Assembly: GCA_024697545.1 (NCBI GenBank)
Contig: JAILFN010000093.1
Location: 1 to 64,000, forward strand
Source of the DNA: Ruminococcus sp.
GTDB lineage: Bacteria; Bacillota; Clostridia; Oscillospirales; Ruminococcaceae
Length of the DNA: 64,000 bases
Reading direction: 5' to 3'
Positions 18,901 to 27,330 of the stretch are shown in pieces. Positions within the stretch are counted from its first letter, which is position 1. Each line of letters starts with the position of its first letter. Below the pieces are notes generated by a model. It was not told where the DNA came from and made no database searches. It saw only the letters and a list, made by a program, of their open reading frames with translations. A program made the translations under genes and the position numbers.

Positions 18901-21900
18901 TTCCATGTGATGCCCTTGCCGTCCTTTGTAACGGAAACGCCGTTCTCTTCGGCTATCTTCTCCCACTCCGCAGCGGTCTTTGTGCCGTCATCGGTGATGG
19001 TGAGTACAGCGCCGGGAAGCTCGTCCTCGCCGCCTACCGCCTTCTTGGAGATGGTAACGGTATCCTTGAGCTCAGCGTCGCTTACTGTGATCTTCTTGTC
19101 GTCGCGGTTGTATTCGATAGCGCCATCGCTGTCGTCCTTGCCGTTCTCGTAAACGGTCTTGCTGCCTGTAACGAGTTCCTGATCCTTGATCTCAAAGTCA
19201 ATGGAAGACTCGATCACATCATAGCTCTTGCCGCCGAAGGTGAAAGGCTCGCCGCCCTCTTCAAGGGTGTACTTGCCGTCGGGAAGGTCGAGAGCCCTTG
19301 CGGTCTTGCCCGACTCCCATTCAAAGCCTATGATCTTTGAAGCATCGTCAGCGCTGTAAACAGGGGTAACGCCCTTGTTCTTGGAGATGATGTATTCCCA
19401 GTCGGAATTGGTCTTTTCATCGGAAGTGATCCTGAGGACAGCTCCGGGAAGCTCGCCTTCGCCGGCAACAGCCTGCTTGGAAACGACGATGGAATACTCA
19501 TCATCTATCTCGATATCCTCAAGCTCGGAATAGGGGAAGTGCCACTCGGCATGGTTCTCGAAGTAGCCTGCGGTGATGAGCCAGCCTGTGGAAGCGCCGC
19601 CGTTGAGCTGAGTCTCGGACTCTGCACCGGGAACAAGGAATATGCCCGAAGTACCGATAAGCTCAAGCTTTTCAACGGAAGCACAGTTGAATACCACGTT
19701 CCTCATAACATACTTGTCGATGAAGTAGTTCTGATCGGAATGATAGCTGTTGCTGGGTCCTATGTTCCTGTCATTGATGGTGTGGCTCTCGCCGTCGTAA
19801 TCCTTATAGGTAACGAGGTCGCCGTTATCGTCAACGACAGTCATGTAGTACTCATTGATAGAAAGCTCCTCAGCCTCATCGAAATTGAATACGATGACCT
19901 GATTCGGCTTCTTGGTGATGTGGAGTATCTCGGTAGCGGTACCCTTCATGATAGACTCGCCGTCAACAAAGATGGTAACGCCGTCCTCATACTTTGAGGT
20001 ATCAAGCTTTATGTTTCCGCCCTCGGTGTGGACAACGGAAGCATTCACGGTCTTGGAGAGAAGCTCTGCGGACATAGCCTGCATACCCGAGATCACGGGA
20101 CCTACGACGCTGTTCTCAACGGTCGCAGTATCCATGGGAGTGAACTTGACCCAGTCTCTGGGGTCGAGAATGCGCTCCTCCTTGTCGGTGAAGAGCTCAG
20201 CATTGTGATCGCTGTGGCTGCCGCCGAAGAATATCTTCGCATCGGGATCGGATGTGCCGTTTCTGTCGGTGTCGAACTCAACGAAATCGCCGATATAGAA
20301 CTGACCGCAGGAAGGATCCGAAAGGTCGGGCTCAACGGGCTTGAGCGTCTTGGGCTCATACTCGTTGGCCGCAAAGTTGGTCTGAAGGTGCTCCTGCTGG
20401 CTCAGCTTGTCAGCCGTAACACCGAAGGATATTCCCTTTCCGAGGATATCCTTATAGGTATAGTGCTCAAAGTCTGTAAGAGCATTGAGGTCTATATCAT
20501 AGTAGTAGTCGGAGCTGCCGCTGACAGAAACGCTGCTGCCGCCGACATACTTTACGTTGTATGTCATGAACATCTCACCGTCGGCAATGGTGCTGCAGTG
20601 ATTGTTGTTCTTGAGCATATTCAGGTTGATGTTGGCACTCTCGGTAGAGTGATCGCCTACCTTGAGCTCGACTGTAACAGTCTCGTTACCGTGGAAACGC
20701 TCATTCGGGAGTGTGTTTCCGTTTCCGTCCATCCACTTGTTTATGGCAGATGTCTGGATCTTTGAGGAATACTTGACAGAATTGGAGGTCGATACCTTTT
20801 CATAATAGTATGTATCCTCCCCTGTCTTGTGCTTTACGGTAACGAAGATGAACAGTTCATCATCGGGAGCTATATTTCCCTTAGCGCCCTTGAAGTTAAG
20901 GTTTATGGTATAGCTCACGGGGTTCTTGGTGAATGTAACATCAGCTCCGCCCGCAGTTATGGTCTTGGCGGGAACATAGTCCTTTATAGAGCTGCTCGTC
21001 AGAGAAGCATCCACACAATCCTTATAGTTTGTGATAACTACATCCGAGGTGTATACACACGCGTCGAATGTGTAAACATCGGGATCGAATGCGAACCTTG
21101 TTCCGCTTGTTGACTTTCCGCCGTCCGCATAGGGAATGAAGGAACCGAATCCCGCATTTACCTCGCCGCCGAACTCGTCAGCCTCGGGATCTATCTCAAC
21201 GATATCCCAGCCTGCAACGGCGCTGCCCTTCTTGGCTACGCCCAGAACATAGTAATGCTCGTGGGGGTCGTCGTTGGTGAGCGGTGCAAGCGTCTTTGAG
21301 CCGTCGACGTTCGTGTCGTAAAACTTTACATTTACCTTCTGACCGCTGGTCGCGTCGATGGAAAATGTGTTCTTGTACCAGTCATTGGCGCCGAAGTTGG
21401 GGGCGTCAAGGGCTGAACCGATAGTATAACTGCCTATTCTGTTGACTACCTCGCAGTTTTTCAGATCCTGTGCGTCACTTGAATTCAAAGACTTGGAGGT
21501 GTCCTTGTTTTTGAGGAGAGTACCCTTCATGCTTATACCCGTGTATCCCCAAGGCATCGGGAATACATTGAATGCAGGGGTGCTCCAGAAGTTGCCTTCG
21601 TAGCTGCCGTCAAACTCGCCCTCGCTGCCGATCTCGAAGAGCTTGTAATAATTGCCGACCGAGCCCATTCCCTCACCTACTGCCTCAACGAGAAGATAAT
21701 AGGTATTGTCGGGGATCGAAGGACTTTCGGAAGTCCCGTCTGCCGAAGCAAAGTTGATCCTTGCGTAGTAGTCGTTGAAGTTGTTGGGGTCGCTGTTCCT
21801 GTAGGTGTAATCGAACAGATTACCCGCAGTAACAGATTCCTCAGCAGCATCGCCGACAACAGGCTGGATCACTGCGCCGCTGAATGTCGATAACGCAAGA

Positions 21901-21950
21901 GAAATTGCGGTAAACGAACTAAGCAGGCGGCTTTTCAGATTTTTTTTCAT
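15978..21950 (-). CDS. sortase-anchored surface protein with seven SpaA/Cna-B-like repeats
   Basis: 1990 residues: signal peptide (1-36), an N-terminal region of about 780 residues with no recognised fold, seven tandem beta repeats of about 130 residues (roughly 818-1777), a Ser/Asp/Glu-rich stalk (about 1778-1950) and a sorting signal NPATG at 1959 with a hydrophobic helix and basic/acidic tail. Each repeat has the order SK.A..G..EL.GA, W.SG, Y.L.E and a final (S/N)DAE. These are the Lys, Glu and Asp positions expected for an intramolecular isopeptide bond. It is probably a rigid adhesin or pilin-like stalk linked to peptidoglycan. Ribosome site AAAGGATGAGG; own promoter and terminator. Confidence 0.85.
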   Translation of the reverse strand: MKKNLKSRLLSSFTAISLALSTFSGAVIQPVVGDAAEESVTAGNLFDYTYRNSDPNNFNDYYARINFASADGTSESPSIPDNTYYLLVEAVGEGMGSVGNYYKLFEIGSEGEFDGSYEGNFWSTPAFNVFPMPWGYTGISMKGTLLKNKDTSKSLNSSDAQDLKNCEVVNRIGSYTIGSALDAPNFGANDWYKNTFSIDATSGQKVNVKFYDTNVDGSKTLAPLTNDDPHEHYYVLGVAKKGSAVAGWDIVEIDPEADEFGGEVNAGFGSFIPYADGGKSTSGTRFAFDPDVYTFDACVYTSDVVITNYKDCVDASLTSSSIKDYVPAKTITAGGADVTFTKNPVSYTINLNFKGAKGNIAPDDELFIFVTVKHKTGEDTYYYEKVSTSNSVKYSSKIQTSAINKWMDGNGNTLPNERFHGNETVTVELKVGDHSTESANINLNMLKNNNHCSTIADGEMFMTYNVKYVGGSSVSVSGSSDYYYDIDLNALTDFEHYTYKDILGKGISFGVTADKLSQQEHLQTNFAANEYEPKTLKPVEPDLSDPSCGQFYIGDFVEFDTDRNGTSDPDAKIFFGGSHSDHNAELFTDKEERILDPRDWVKFTPMDTATVENSVVGPVISGMQAMSAELLSKTVNASVVHTEGGNIKLDTSKYEDGVTIFVDGESIMKGTATEILHITKKPNQVIVFNFDEAEELSINEYYMTVVDDNGDLVTYKDYDGESHTINDRNIGPSNSYHSDQNYFIDKYVMRNVVFNCASVEKLELIGTSGIFLVPGAESETQLNGGASTGWLITAGYFENHAEWHFPYSELEDIEIDDEYSIVVSKQAVAGEGELPGAVLRITSDEKTNSDWEYIISKNKGVTPVYSADDASKIIGFEWESGKTARALDLPDGKYTLEEGGEPFTFGGKSYDVIESSIDFEIKDQELVTGSKTVYENGKDDSDGAIEYNRDDKKITVSDAELKDTVTISKKAVGGEDELPGAVLTITDDGTKTAAEWEKIAEENGVSVTKDGKGITWKSGTKAKEITLGDGNYTLSESGDVVTSGGRTYEVVESSVDFTIEKGKITSSDKTVKEENGSIELDADKDLIVISDAERTKEIVVSKQAVGGGEELPGAILTLYDTEDKHTDAEWAAIAASVEGASVVTVSGHKGITWVSTNTAQSIKLGDGKYALVETAPESGYVTSGGKSYNVVNSTIDFEIKAGVVTASKKKITDGENGTMEIDTDAAKITISDAEMKETVKISKKALGGEDELSGATLVITDKSGKTTLAEWEAIAAETEGVTVSEDGKGITWKSGTAPKEIKLGDGTYVLKETSTDGETFVSGGKTYSVVESELEFTIKGGKVITADKSVSDSDGSGIELDSDTATITVSDAERQASVTVSKVAVGGIAELEGATLTLKSDDISADDWKKIAESKGGRVSVTKDGKGVTWVSGTEPVEFMLSDGTYTLEETGDTVEYDGRTFAVVNSTITFTVEGGVVTTADKTVEDKNGSIELKNGSESSKITISDAEITKTVTVSKKAIAGTEELANAKLVIKDDSKTNVDWIRIAKENGGEANGIYVTEEGDGIYWISGGAPKEITLPDGKYTLSESGDVVTAGGKSYAVVDSTIDFEIKAGSINVGAVPTATDKGSITVDGSKFTVNDAELTETVKISKKAVGGSDELPGAQLFIYDDGTKTADDWAKIAEENGCEVKTIDGHTGIYWKSGKSAKEITLGDGTYTLKETGDEVVVGDKTYNVVESTTSFTIKGGKITAAPTEVTEDNGTITWNERTKTITINDAEVIEDDSSVADESSAVDESSEEDSSVADESSVVDESSEEDSSAADESSVADESSEEDSSLADESSVADDSSTTDESMTDDSTDSSESTAGDDSNSGTDADNSSEEDDDSMAGDDSNSGTDQPNSSTVDDSDSDSSDDTSGNDSSNSSSSSSSSSSSSNSGSNSGSNSRGSNPGNGGGGDNNPATGLGTAGSAIALAALAVLVVRKKNEDDDN
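16260..16620 (-). repeat. Ser/Asp/Glu codon repeat (surface stalk)
   Basis: Imperfect tandem repeats coding for SSVADESS(E)EDSS units in the stalk of the surface protein, with unit length of about 60 bases between 16390 and 16610. Such tracts are prone to length changes between strains. Confidence 0.8.
16620..19500 (-). repeat. seven tandem SpaA-like domain repeats
   Basis: Seven diverged copies of about 390 bases each encode the ~130-residue repeats. Divergence between units is high, so this is an old duplication rather than a recent expansion. Confidence 0.85.
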
Positions 21951-22009
21951 ATCCTCATCCTTTCTATAGATAATTTTCGGTTCTTCATGGAAGACCCTTT
22001 ACAGCACGA

Positions 22010-22021
22010 ACAAACGTTTGT
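22010..22021. promoter_or_regulatory. 12-bp palindrome in the surface-gene leader
   Basis: Perfect palindrome ACAAACGTTTGT, about 35 nt downstream of the predicted transcription start of the surface-protein gene: a candidate repressor site. Confidence 0.45.
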
Positions 22022-22062
22022 ACCCCTTGACGCATCAGGGCACAACGGTGCTATATGGATTT

Positions 22063-22091
22063 ATTATAACATATTTTCGCGTCCATTACAA
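22063..22091 (-). promoter_or_regulatory. promoter of the surface-protein gene
   Basis: Minus-strand TTGTAA (22086-22091), 17-nt spacer, TATAAT (22063-22068) with an extended -10 TGT. Confidence 0.8.
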
Positions 22092-22341
22092 TACTTTTCC
22101 TAAAATTTGTATAAAAAATGTACACCTAAATTGAACACTCAAACTGTACAGTTTTCACAAAAAGCTATCAGTGTTAGATTTCTGATATGCTATTTTGTTA
22201 ATTTATTAAACATAACAAATCCGATTTGTCTGTATTGTGAAGATCATTAGCTGACTTTTGGTAAGTTTACCGTTGTGCCGACAGCAAATAAAGCTTTCCG
22301 ACAGCAGAAAAACACGCCCTAGATCTCCGCCTGCGGTCTTA

Positions 22342-22386
22342 GGATATCGGCAGGATAAACTGCCGCTCTCGATCCTGCCGATATCC
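22342..22386. promoter_or_regulatory. 15-bp perfect inverted repeat upstream of the sulfur operon
   Basis: Arms at 22342-22356 and 22372-22386 (GGATATCGGCAGGAT and its exact complement) with a 15-nt centre. It ends two bases before the -35 of the operon promoter. There is no T-run on either strand, so it is not a terminator. Candidate dimeric operator. The rest of 22092-22341 shows no supportable gene. Confidence 0.6.
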
Positions 22387-22388
22387 AC

Positions 22389-22417
22389 TTGACTTCTCTG
22401 ATAAAATAATGTATAAT
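22389..22417 (+). promoter_or_regulatory. promoter of the sulfur-transfer operon
   Basis: TTGACT (22389-22394), 17 nt, TATAAT (22412-22417). Confidence 0.85.
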
Positions 22418-22462
22418 AAAACATAGTATTATAATAGACTTACTATGCTTAGGTGGTGGCGT

Positions 22463-23245
22463 ATGTTAAACCAATTTTCAAGAACGGAGCTGCTGCTCGG
22501 CAAGGATAGCATCGAGCGCCTGCAAAATGCCCGTGTGGCAGTGTTCGGAATCGGCGGTGTGGGCGGATATGTCTGTGAGGCACTGGTGCGAAGCGGCTTG
22601 GGTGCTTTTGACCTGATCGATGATGACAAGGTCTGCCTGACCAATCTGAACCGACAGATAATTGCGACCCGAAAAACGGTCGGGCAATACAAGGCGGAGG
22701 TCATGCATGAGCGAATACTGGAGATAAATCCCGATGCGAAAGTGAACGTTCACAAGTGCTTTGTCCTTCCCGAAAATATTGACGATTTTCCCTTTGCTGA
22801 CTACGACTATGTTGTCGATACGGTGGACACTGTGTCGGCAAAGCTGGCGCTTGTCACAAAATGTCAGGCGCTTCATGTGCCGATGATAAGCTGTATGGGG
22901 GCAGGAAACAAGCTGGACGGCAGCCGGTTCCGTGTGGCAGATATTTATGATACCAAAGTCTGTCCCCTTGCGAGGGTGATGCGGTATGAGTGCCGCAAGC
23001 GAGGAGTGAAGTCACTGAAGGTGGTCTACTCCGAGGAAAAACCCACAAGACCGCTGGAGGATATGTCGATAAGCTGCCGGACACACTGTATCTGTCCGCC
23101 CGGTACGAAGCACAAGTGTACGGAGCGAAGGGATATTCCCGGAAGCGTGGCATTTGTGCCGTCTGTTGCAGGACTGCTGATCGCAGGAGAGGTCGTTAAA
23201 GACCTGACTACTATTGAAAATTCTAAGGAGAATAGAAGAACATGA
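22463..23245 (+). CDS. TcdA-like ThiF-family enzyme (tRNA t6A dehydratase type)
   Basis: 260 residues of the E1-like adenylating superfamily. The nucleotide-binding loop is FGIGGVGGYVCEAL, followed by DDDKVCLTNLNRQ. Further on are SCMGAGNKLDGSRF and C-terminal Cys residues (CICPP). TcdA/YgdL cyclises t6A at tRNA position 37 and is usually found with a cysteine desulfurase system (CsdA/CsdE in E. coli). The start at 22463 follows AGGTGG; an ATG six codons earlier was rejected. The 3' end overlaps the next gene by four bases. First gene of a four-gene sulfur operon. Confidence 0.85.
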   Translation: MLNQFSRTELLLGKDSIERLQNARVAVFGIGGVGGYVCEALVRSGLGAFDLIDDDKVCLTNLNRQIIATRKTVGQYKAEVMHERILEINPDAKVNVHKCFVLPENIDDFPFADYDYVVDTVDTVSAKLALVTKCQALHVPMISCMGAGNKLDGSRFRVADIYDTKVCPLARVMRYECRKRGVKSLKVVYSEEKPTRPLEDMSISCRTHCICPPGTKHKCTERRDIPGSVAFVPSVAGLLIAGEVVKDLTTIENSKENRRT

Positions 23246-24111
23246 GAGAAAACACAAATCCGTATGAGCTGTCCACGGTGACGACCTACCGCAAGGAGAT
23301 CTGGAACCGATTTGTCAAGGGCATCAACACATATAAGCTGATCGAGCCGAATGATAAGATCGCCGTCTGTATTTCCGGCGGTAAAGATTCCATGCTGATG
23401 GCGGTGCTGATGAAGCGTTTGCAGAGGTATTCAAAATTCCCCTTCGAGGTGGAATTTCTCGTCATGGATCCCGGCTACAACGCGATAAACCGCCGCAAGA
23501 TCGAGGACAATGCCAAACTGCTGGATATACCGATAAGGATATTTGAAACGCAGATATTTGATGCCGTAGCGGCGGTGGACAACAACCCCTGCTACCTGTG
23601 TGCAAGAATGCGCCGAGGTCATCTTTACAAAACGGCAAAGGATCTCGGGTGCAGCAAGATCGCACTCGGTCATCATTTCAATGATGTGACCGAAACGATA
23701 CTGATGGGAATGCTCTGGGGCTCGCAGGTGCAGACGATGATGCCGAAGATACACAGCGAAAATTACGAGGGAATGCAGCTGATACGTCCGATGTATCTTG
23801 TGCATGAGGAGGATATCATCCGCTGGCGTGTGCAGAATGACCTGCAATTCATACAGTGCGCTTGTCGGTTTACCGAGAACTGCACCATGTGCGACAACGG
23901 GGGCGGCGGCTCCAAGCGTGAGGAGATCAAAAAGCTGATAAAACAGCTCAAACAGACCAATCCCGAAGTGGACAAGCATATTTTCAGGAGCGTGGAAAAC
24001 GTCAATCTGCAAACCATCATATCCTATCACCTCGGCGACGAATACCACCACTTCCTTGATGACTATGACGAAGGCAGAAGTGTTCGGGGGACTAAGCATG
24101 ATATACTTTGA
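23242..24111 (+). CDS. TtcA-like PP-loop ATPase (tRNA thiolation)
   Basis: 289 residues. The PP-loop SGGKDSM binds ATP. Cysteine motifs NPCYLCARMRRG, QCACRF and NCTMCDNG fit the Fe-S cluster of TtcA, which 2-thiolates cytidine-32 of tRNA. GHHFNDVTETILM is the family's second motif. Ribosome site AAGGAG lies inside the end of the upstream gene. It overlaps the cysteine desulfurase start by 14 bases, so supply of sulfur is translationally coupled. A close alternative is the TtuA/NcsA U54-thiolation branch. Confidence 0.86.
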   Translation: MRENTNPYELSTVTTYRKEIWNRFVKGINTYKLIEPNDKIAVCISGGKDSMLMAVLMKRLQRYSKFPFEVEFLVMDPGYNAINRRKIEDNAKLLDIPIRIFETQIFDAVAAVDNNPCYLCARMRRGHLYKTAKDLGCSKIALGHHFNDVTETILMGMLWGSQVQTMMPKIHSENYEGMQLIRPMYLVHEEDIIRWRVQNDLQFIQCACRFTENCTMCDNGGGGSKREEIKKLIKQLKQTNPEVDKHIFRSVENVNLQTIISYHLGDEYHHFLDDYDEGRSVRGTKHDIL

Positions 24112-25219
24112 CTATACAGCAGACACGCCGCCCGACAGACGTGTTCTGGATAGATACATCGCGGCAGCGCAGATATTTGCCAATCCAAATTCTGCCCACA
24201 GCGCGGGGCTGGAAGCCAGAAATGAGATCGACGGCAGCATTTCCCGTATGGCGGAGCTGCTTCATGTCAAGCCGAGCGAGCTCATCATGACAAGCGGCGC
24301 GAGCGAAGCGAATAACCTTGCCGTCAAGGGGCTGACGTTTACCGACAGGCGCAGGGGCAAACACATCGTATCCACATTTCTTGAGCATTCCTCCGTCAGC
24401 GGTGCGCTGACGTTTTTGCAGGAGCAGGGCCGGGAGATCGACATCGTAAATGTAAAGCCCGACGGCAGTATCGACATTGACCATCTCAGGTCGCTCCTGC
24501 GTGAGGACACGGTGCTTTGCGCGGTCTGTGCCGTTGACAGCGAGCTCGGCACCGTGCAGCCCATCGGCGAGATCGCAGAGATACTGAAAGACTATCCGAA
24601 CTGCCGTTTTCATGTAGATGCAACGCAGGCGGTGGGCAAAATCAAACTTGATCTGACACAAGCGGACACGGCTTCTTTTGCCCCGCATAAATTCTACGGC
24701 TTAAAGGGCTGCGGAATTCTTTACAAGCGCGAAGAGATCGTCCTTGAACCGCTGATACACGGCGGTGCCAGCACGACGATATACAGAAGCGGCACCCCTG
24801 ACACAGCAGCCATCGCTGCGGCAGCAAAGGCACTTGACATCGCAGAGCGGGAGTTTGAAGAACGCCTTGCCTATGTCACAAACATAAACCGTATCCTGCG
24901 TGACGAGATACGGAATATCCCCGGGCTTATCATCAACAGCCCCGAAAACGCCGTGCCGCATATCCTGAACGTTTCAAGCACGGGCATCAAGGGCAGTAGA
25001 ATGCAGGTGCTGCTGAATGAAAAGGGCATCTGCATTTCGGTCAAGTCGGCTTGCTCTGTGCCGAACACGCCTTCAAGACCCGTTATGGCGATCACCCACG
25101 ACCGCAGGCGTGCGCTGTCCTCGTGGCGGATAAGCCTCAGCCATCTGACAACGGAGCAGGATATCGGGGCACTGATAAAGGCATTGCAGGAGATAATGGA
25201 GCATGAGGTCGGAAAATGA
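24098..25219 (+). CDS. cysteine desulfurase (NifS/IscS-type, class V aminotransferase)
   Basis: 373-residue PLP enzyme that takes sulfur from cysteine as an enzyme persulfide. The PLP lysine is in APHKFYGLKGCG (SxHKxxGPKGxG of the family). The catalytic cysteine is in SVKSACSVPN, and ASEANN is the family's N-terminal motif. The start at 24098 was chosen for GGGGGA eight bases upstream; earlier ATGs in frame fall inside the previous gene. It overlaps the next gene by four bases. The likely sulfur donor for the TtcA-like protein and the rhodanese domain. Confidence 0.9.
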   Translation: MIYFDYTADTPPDRRVLDRYIAAAQIFANPNSAHSAGLEARNEIDGSISRMAELLHVKPSELIMTSGASEANNLAVKGLTFTDRRRGKHIVSTFLEHSSVSGALTFLQEQGREIDIVNVKPDGSIDIDHLRSLLREDTVLCAVCAVDSELGTVQPIGEIAEILKDYPNCRFHVDATQAVGKIKLDLTQADTASFAPHKFYGLKGCGILYKREEIVLEPLIHGGASTTIYRSGTPDTAAIAAAAKALDIAEREFEERLAYVTNINRILRDEIRNIPGLIINSPENAVPHILNVSSTGIKGSRMQVLLNEKGICISVKSACSVPNTPSRPVMAITHDRRRALSSWRISLSHLTTEQDIGALIKALQEIMEHEVGK

Positions 25220-26241
25220 ATGGTGAGATCGAAATAACTATAGAAGAATTTTTGAAGCTGCCGAAAGAAAGCTATATCCTGATAGATATGCGAAGCGAAG
25301 CGTACTATCGGCAGGGGCATATCGAGGGTGCAGTCCTCACACACGAAAATATCGGGTCAGCAGGCAATACAGATCTGATCTTTTATTGTCAGTACGGGAT
25401 CGAGAGCATTGAGACCGCGGCATATTTCAGAAGGTGCGGCTTTAAGGCTCACAGCCTCAAAGGCGGCTATATGCAGTGGCTGAAGAAGCAGTCCGATATG
25501 TTCGATATGGAAGAGCTTGAACGCTACGACAGGCAGATAACGCTTGAACAGATAGGTATGACAGGTCAGCAGAAGCTGAAAAATTCGGCAGTGCTTATCA
25601 TAGGCGCAGGGGGGCTCGGCTGTCCCTGCGGGATGTACCTTGCCGCCGCGGGTGTTGGCAGGATAGGCATTATCGACCACGACGAGGTGTGTCTTTCAAA
25701 CATGAACAGGCAGGTCGCTCATCGTGATATCGGTGTCGGAAAGGCTCAGTCGCTGAAAAATACGCTTATCGGCATCAATGACAAGATACAAGTGACGGCG
25801 TACCCTGAGCGTTTCGGTGCAGATAATGCCGCAGAGCTGCTTGACAGGTATGATTTTGTGATAGACTGCACGGATACTGCCGAAACAAAATTCATGATAA
25901 ACGACCTGTGCGTGCTGAATGACAAGCCCTACTGCTACGGCGGCGTGATAGGCTTTGAGGGACAGGTGATGACGGTGATCCCTCACAAAACAGCCTGCCT
26001 GAGATGTATTTTTGAAGAGCCGCCGACAGGCTGCGAGACCTGTGAGAGCCACGGCATCATAGGTGCGGCGGCAGGCGTTATAGGCTGTATACAGGCACTT
26101 GAAGCGATAAAATTCATCACCTCTCGGGAAAGGCTTCTGACAGATAAGATGTTTATTTTCGATATGCTCACCATGAAAGCAAGGATCGCTAAATTTGGCG
26201 GTATCAGTTCAAGGTGCAGTATATGTCAGAAAAAGCTATGA
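25216..26241 (+). CDS. rhodanese-ThiF/MoeB fusion protein
   Basis: 341 residues. Residues 1-95 are a rhodanese domain with active-site loop CQYGIES. Residues 100-341 are an E1-like adenylating domain with GAGGLGCP, DHDEVCLSNMNRQ, the zinc pair CLRC...CSIC and the TCESHGIIGAAAGVIGCIQALEAIK segment holding the reactive Cys. Eukaryotic MOCS3 and bacterial MoeZ carry rhodanese at the C-terminus; here it is N-terminal. It would adenylate a ubiquitin-like sulfur carrier and load it with persulfide, but no ThiS/MoaD-like gene is adjacent. Last gene of the operon. Confidence 0.88.
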   Translation: MNGEIEITIEEFLKLPKESYILIDMRSEAYYRQGHIEGAVLTHENIGSAGNTDLIFYCQYGIESIETAAYFRRCGFKAHSLKGGYMQWLKKQSDMFDMEELERYDRQITLEQIGMTGQQKLKNSAVLIIGAGGLGCPCGMYLAAAGVGRIGIIDHDEVCLSNMNRQVAHRDIGVGKAQSLKNTLIGINDKIQVTAYPERFGADNAAELLDRYDFVIDCTDTAETKFMINDLCVLNDKPYCYGGVIGFEGQVMTVIPHKTACLRCIFEEPPTGCETCESHGIIGAAAGVIGCIQALEAIKFITSRERLLTDKMFIFDMLTMKARIAKFGGISSRCSICQKKL

Positions 26242-26368
26242 CCGAAGGCAAAGACGGGCGGCATGGATCTGCGTTTTACCATCGGCAGCGAACCCATCGC
26301 TTTGCACAAAGCCGCAGCATTCTTATTATCAGTTTTGCACAAACAAAAAAGACGGCGGTAAATTACAC

Positions 26369-26397
26369 TTTTCAAATCTCTCAATTTATGGTATAAT
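26369..26397 (+). promoter_or_regulatory. promoter of the L,D-transpeptidase/flavin reductase unit
   Basis: TTTTCA (26369-26374), 17 nt, TATAAT (26392-26397) with an extended -10 TGG. The remaining stretch 26242-26510 has no supportable gene. Confidence 0.75.
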
Positions 26398-26510
26398 CAG
26401 ATAAACAAACTGTCCGCAGTCCCGCGTGAGCGTCTGCGGCAGCCCGATGGCGGCGGCATCACCGTGCATCCCGCACATTTATCGGAATATCAGAAAGAGG
26501 AGAGATCGTA

Positions 26511-27329
26511 ATGAACGCATATCTGATGAAGAGAAAGCTCGGATCATTTTTTACAGCAGCAGCACTTTCGACAGCTATCCTGCTGACATCCTGCTGAGAC
26601 AACTCCGACAGACAAAGCACGGACAGCACCGCAGACAACGCCGCGGAAAGCGGTCTGTCGATACAGGAGCAGAAGGTCATAGATTCTCCCGAATGGCTGA
26701 CAAAGCTTGACGCCGTAAAGGACGCCGAGCAGATAATAGTTGTTGCGGGAGTTGGAGACACCACCGCATATGTAAGTATGCACGAAAAGGACAGCGACGG
26801 AAACTGGAAGATGCTTTTGCAGATGCCCGGCTATATCGGACTTGAAGGTATGGGCAGCGCCGACTGTGAACACGCTGTCACGCCCATCGGCACCTTTACC
26901 GTAGGCAAGGCATACGGCATCGCCGATGACCCCGGCTGTCAGATAGAATACACCAGGGTGACGGAGGATCACTACTGGTCGGGGGATATGCGCGAGGGTA
27001 TGCACTTCAATGAGTTCGTGAACATAAACGATGTCCCCGGGCTTGACCCCGATGAGTGCGAGCACCTTATCGACTACACCTACGAGTATCGGTACTTCCT
27101 TGATATGGGCTACAATACGGAATGTGTTTACGAAAAGGGCTCATGCTTCTTTTTTCACTGTATGAGTCTCGTAAAGCCGTACACAGGCGGCTGCGTAGCC
27201 GTGAGCGAGGCGACGATGAAGCTTATAATGCAAAAGATAAGACCCGGCTGCAAGATCACCATCGACAAGGCAGAGGCTCTCGGGATAGACCTTGACGAGG
27301 CTCGCACCACCGCAAACAAGCTGTGCTGA
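26511..27329 (+). pseudogene. L,D-transpeptidase (YkuD) lipoprotein, interrupted by TGA at codon 29
   Basis: One reading frame of 273 codons begins at ATG 26511 behind a strong AAAGAGGAG site. It encodes a lipoprotein signal ending LLTSC (Cys28) and then meets TGA at 26595-26597 before continuing uninterrupted to 27329. The C-terminal part has the YkuD pattern: TPIGTFTVG, FFFHCMSL and catalytic TGGCVAVS. Such enzymes make 3-3 crosslinks or anchor proteins in peptidoglycan. A single base change GGA to TGA would restore CGDNS, the usual continuation of a lipobox. It is probably a recent nonsense mutation, or a sequencing error; an internal start at 26778 would lose the signal peptide. Confidence 0.75.
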
Positions 27330-27330
27330 C

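Noticed and set aside
22206-22424. 72-codon minus-strand frame before the sulfur operon
   Set aside because: Covers the 15-bp inverted repeat and the opposite promoter, with no ribosome site or family.
26595-26597. TGA in the transpeptidase frame as selenocysteine
   Set aside because: No SECIS-like hairpin is evident after it, Sec next to a lipobox Cys makes no functional sense, and a single G-to-T change explains it.
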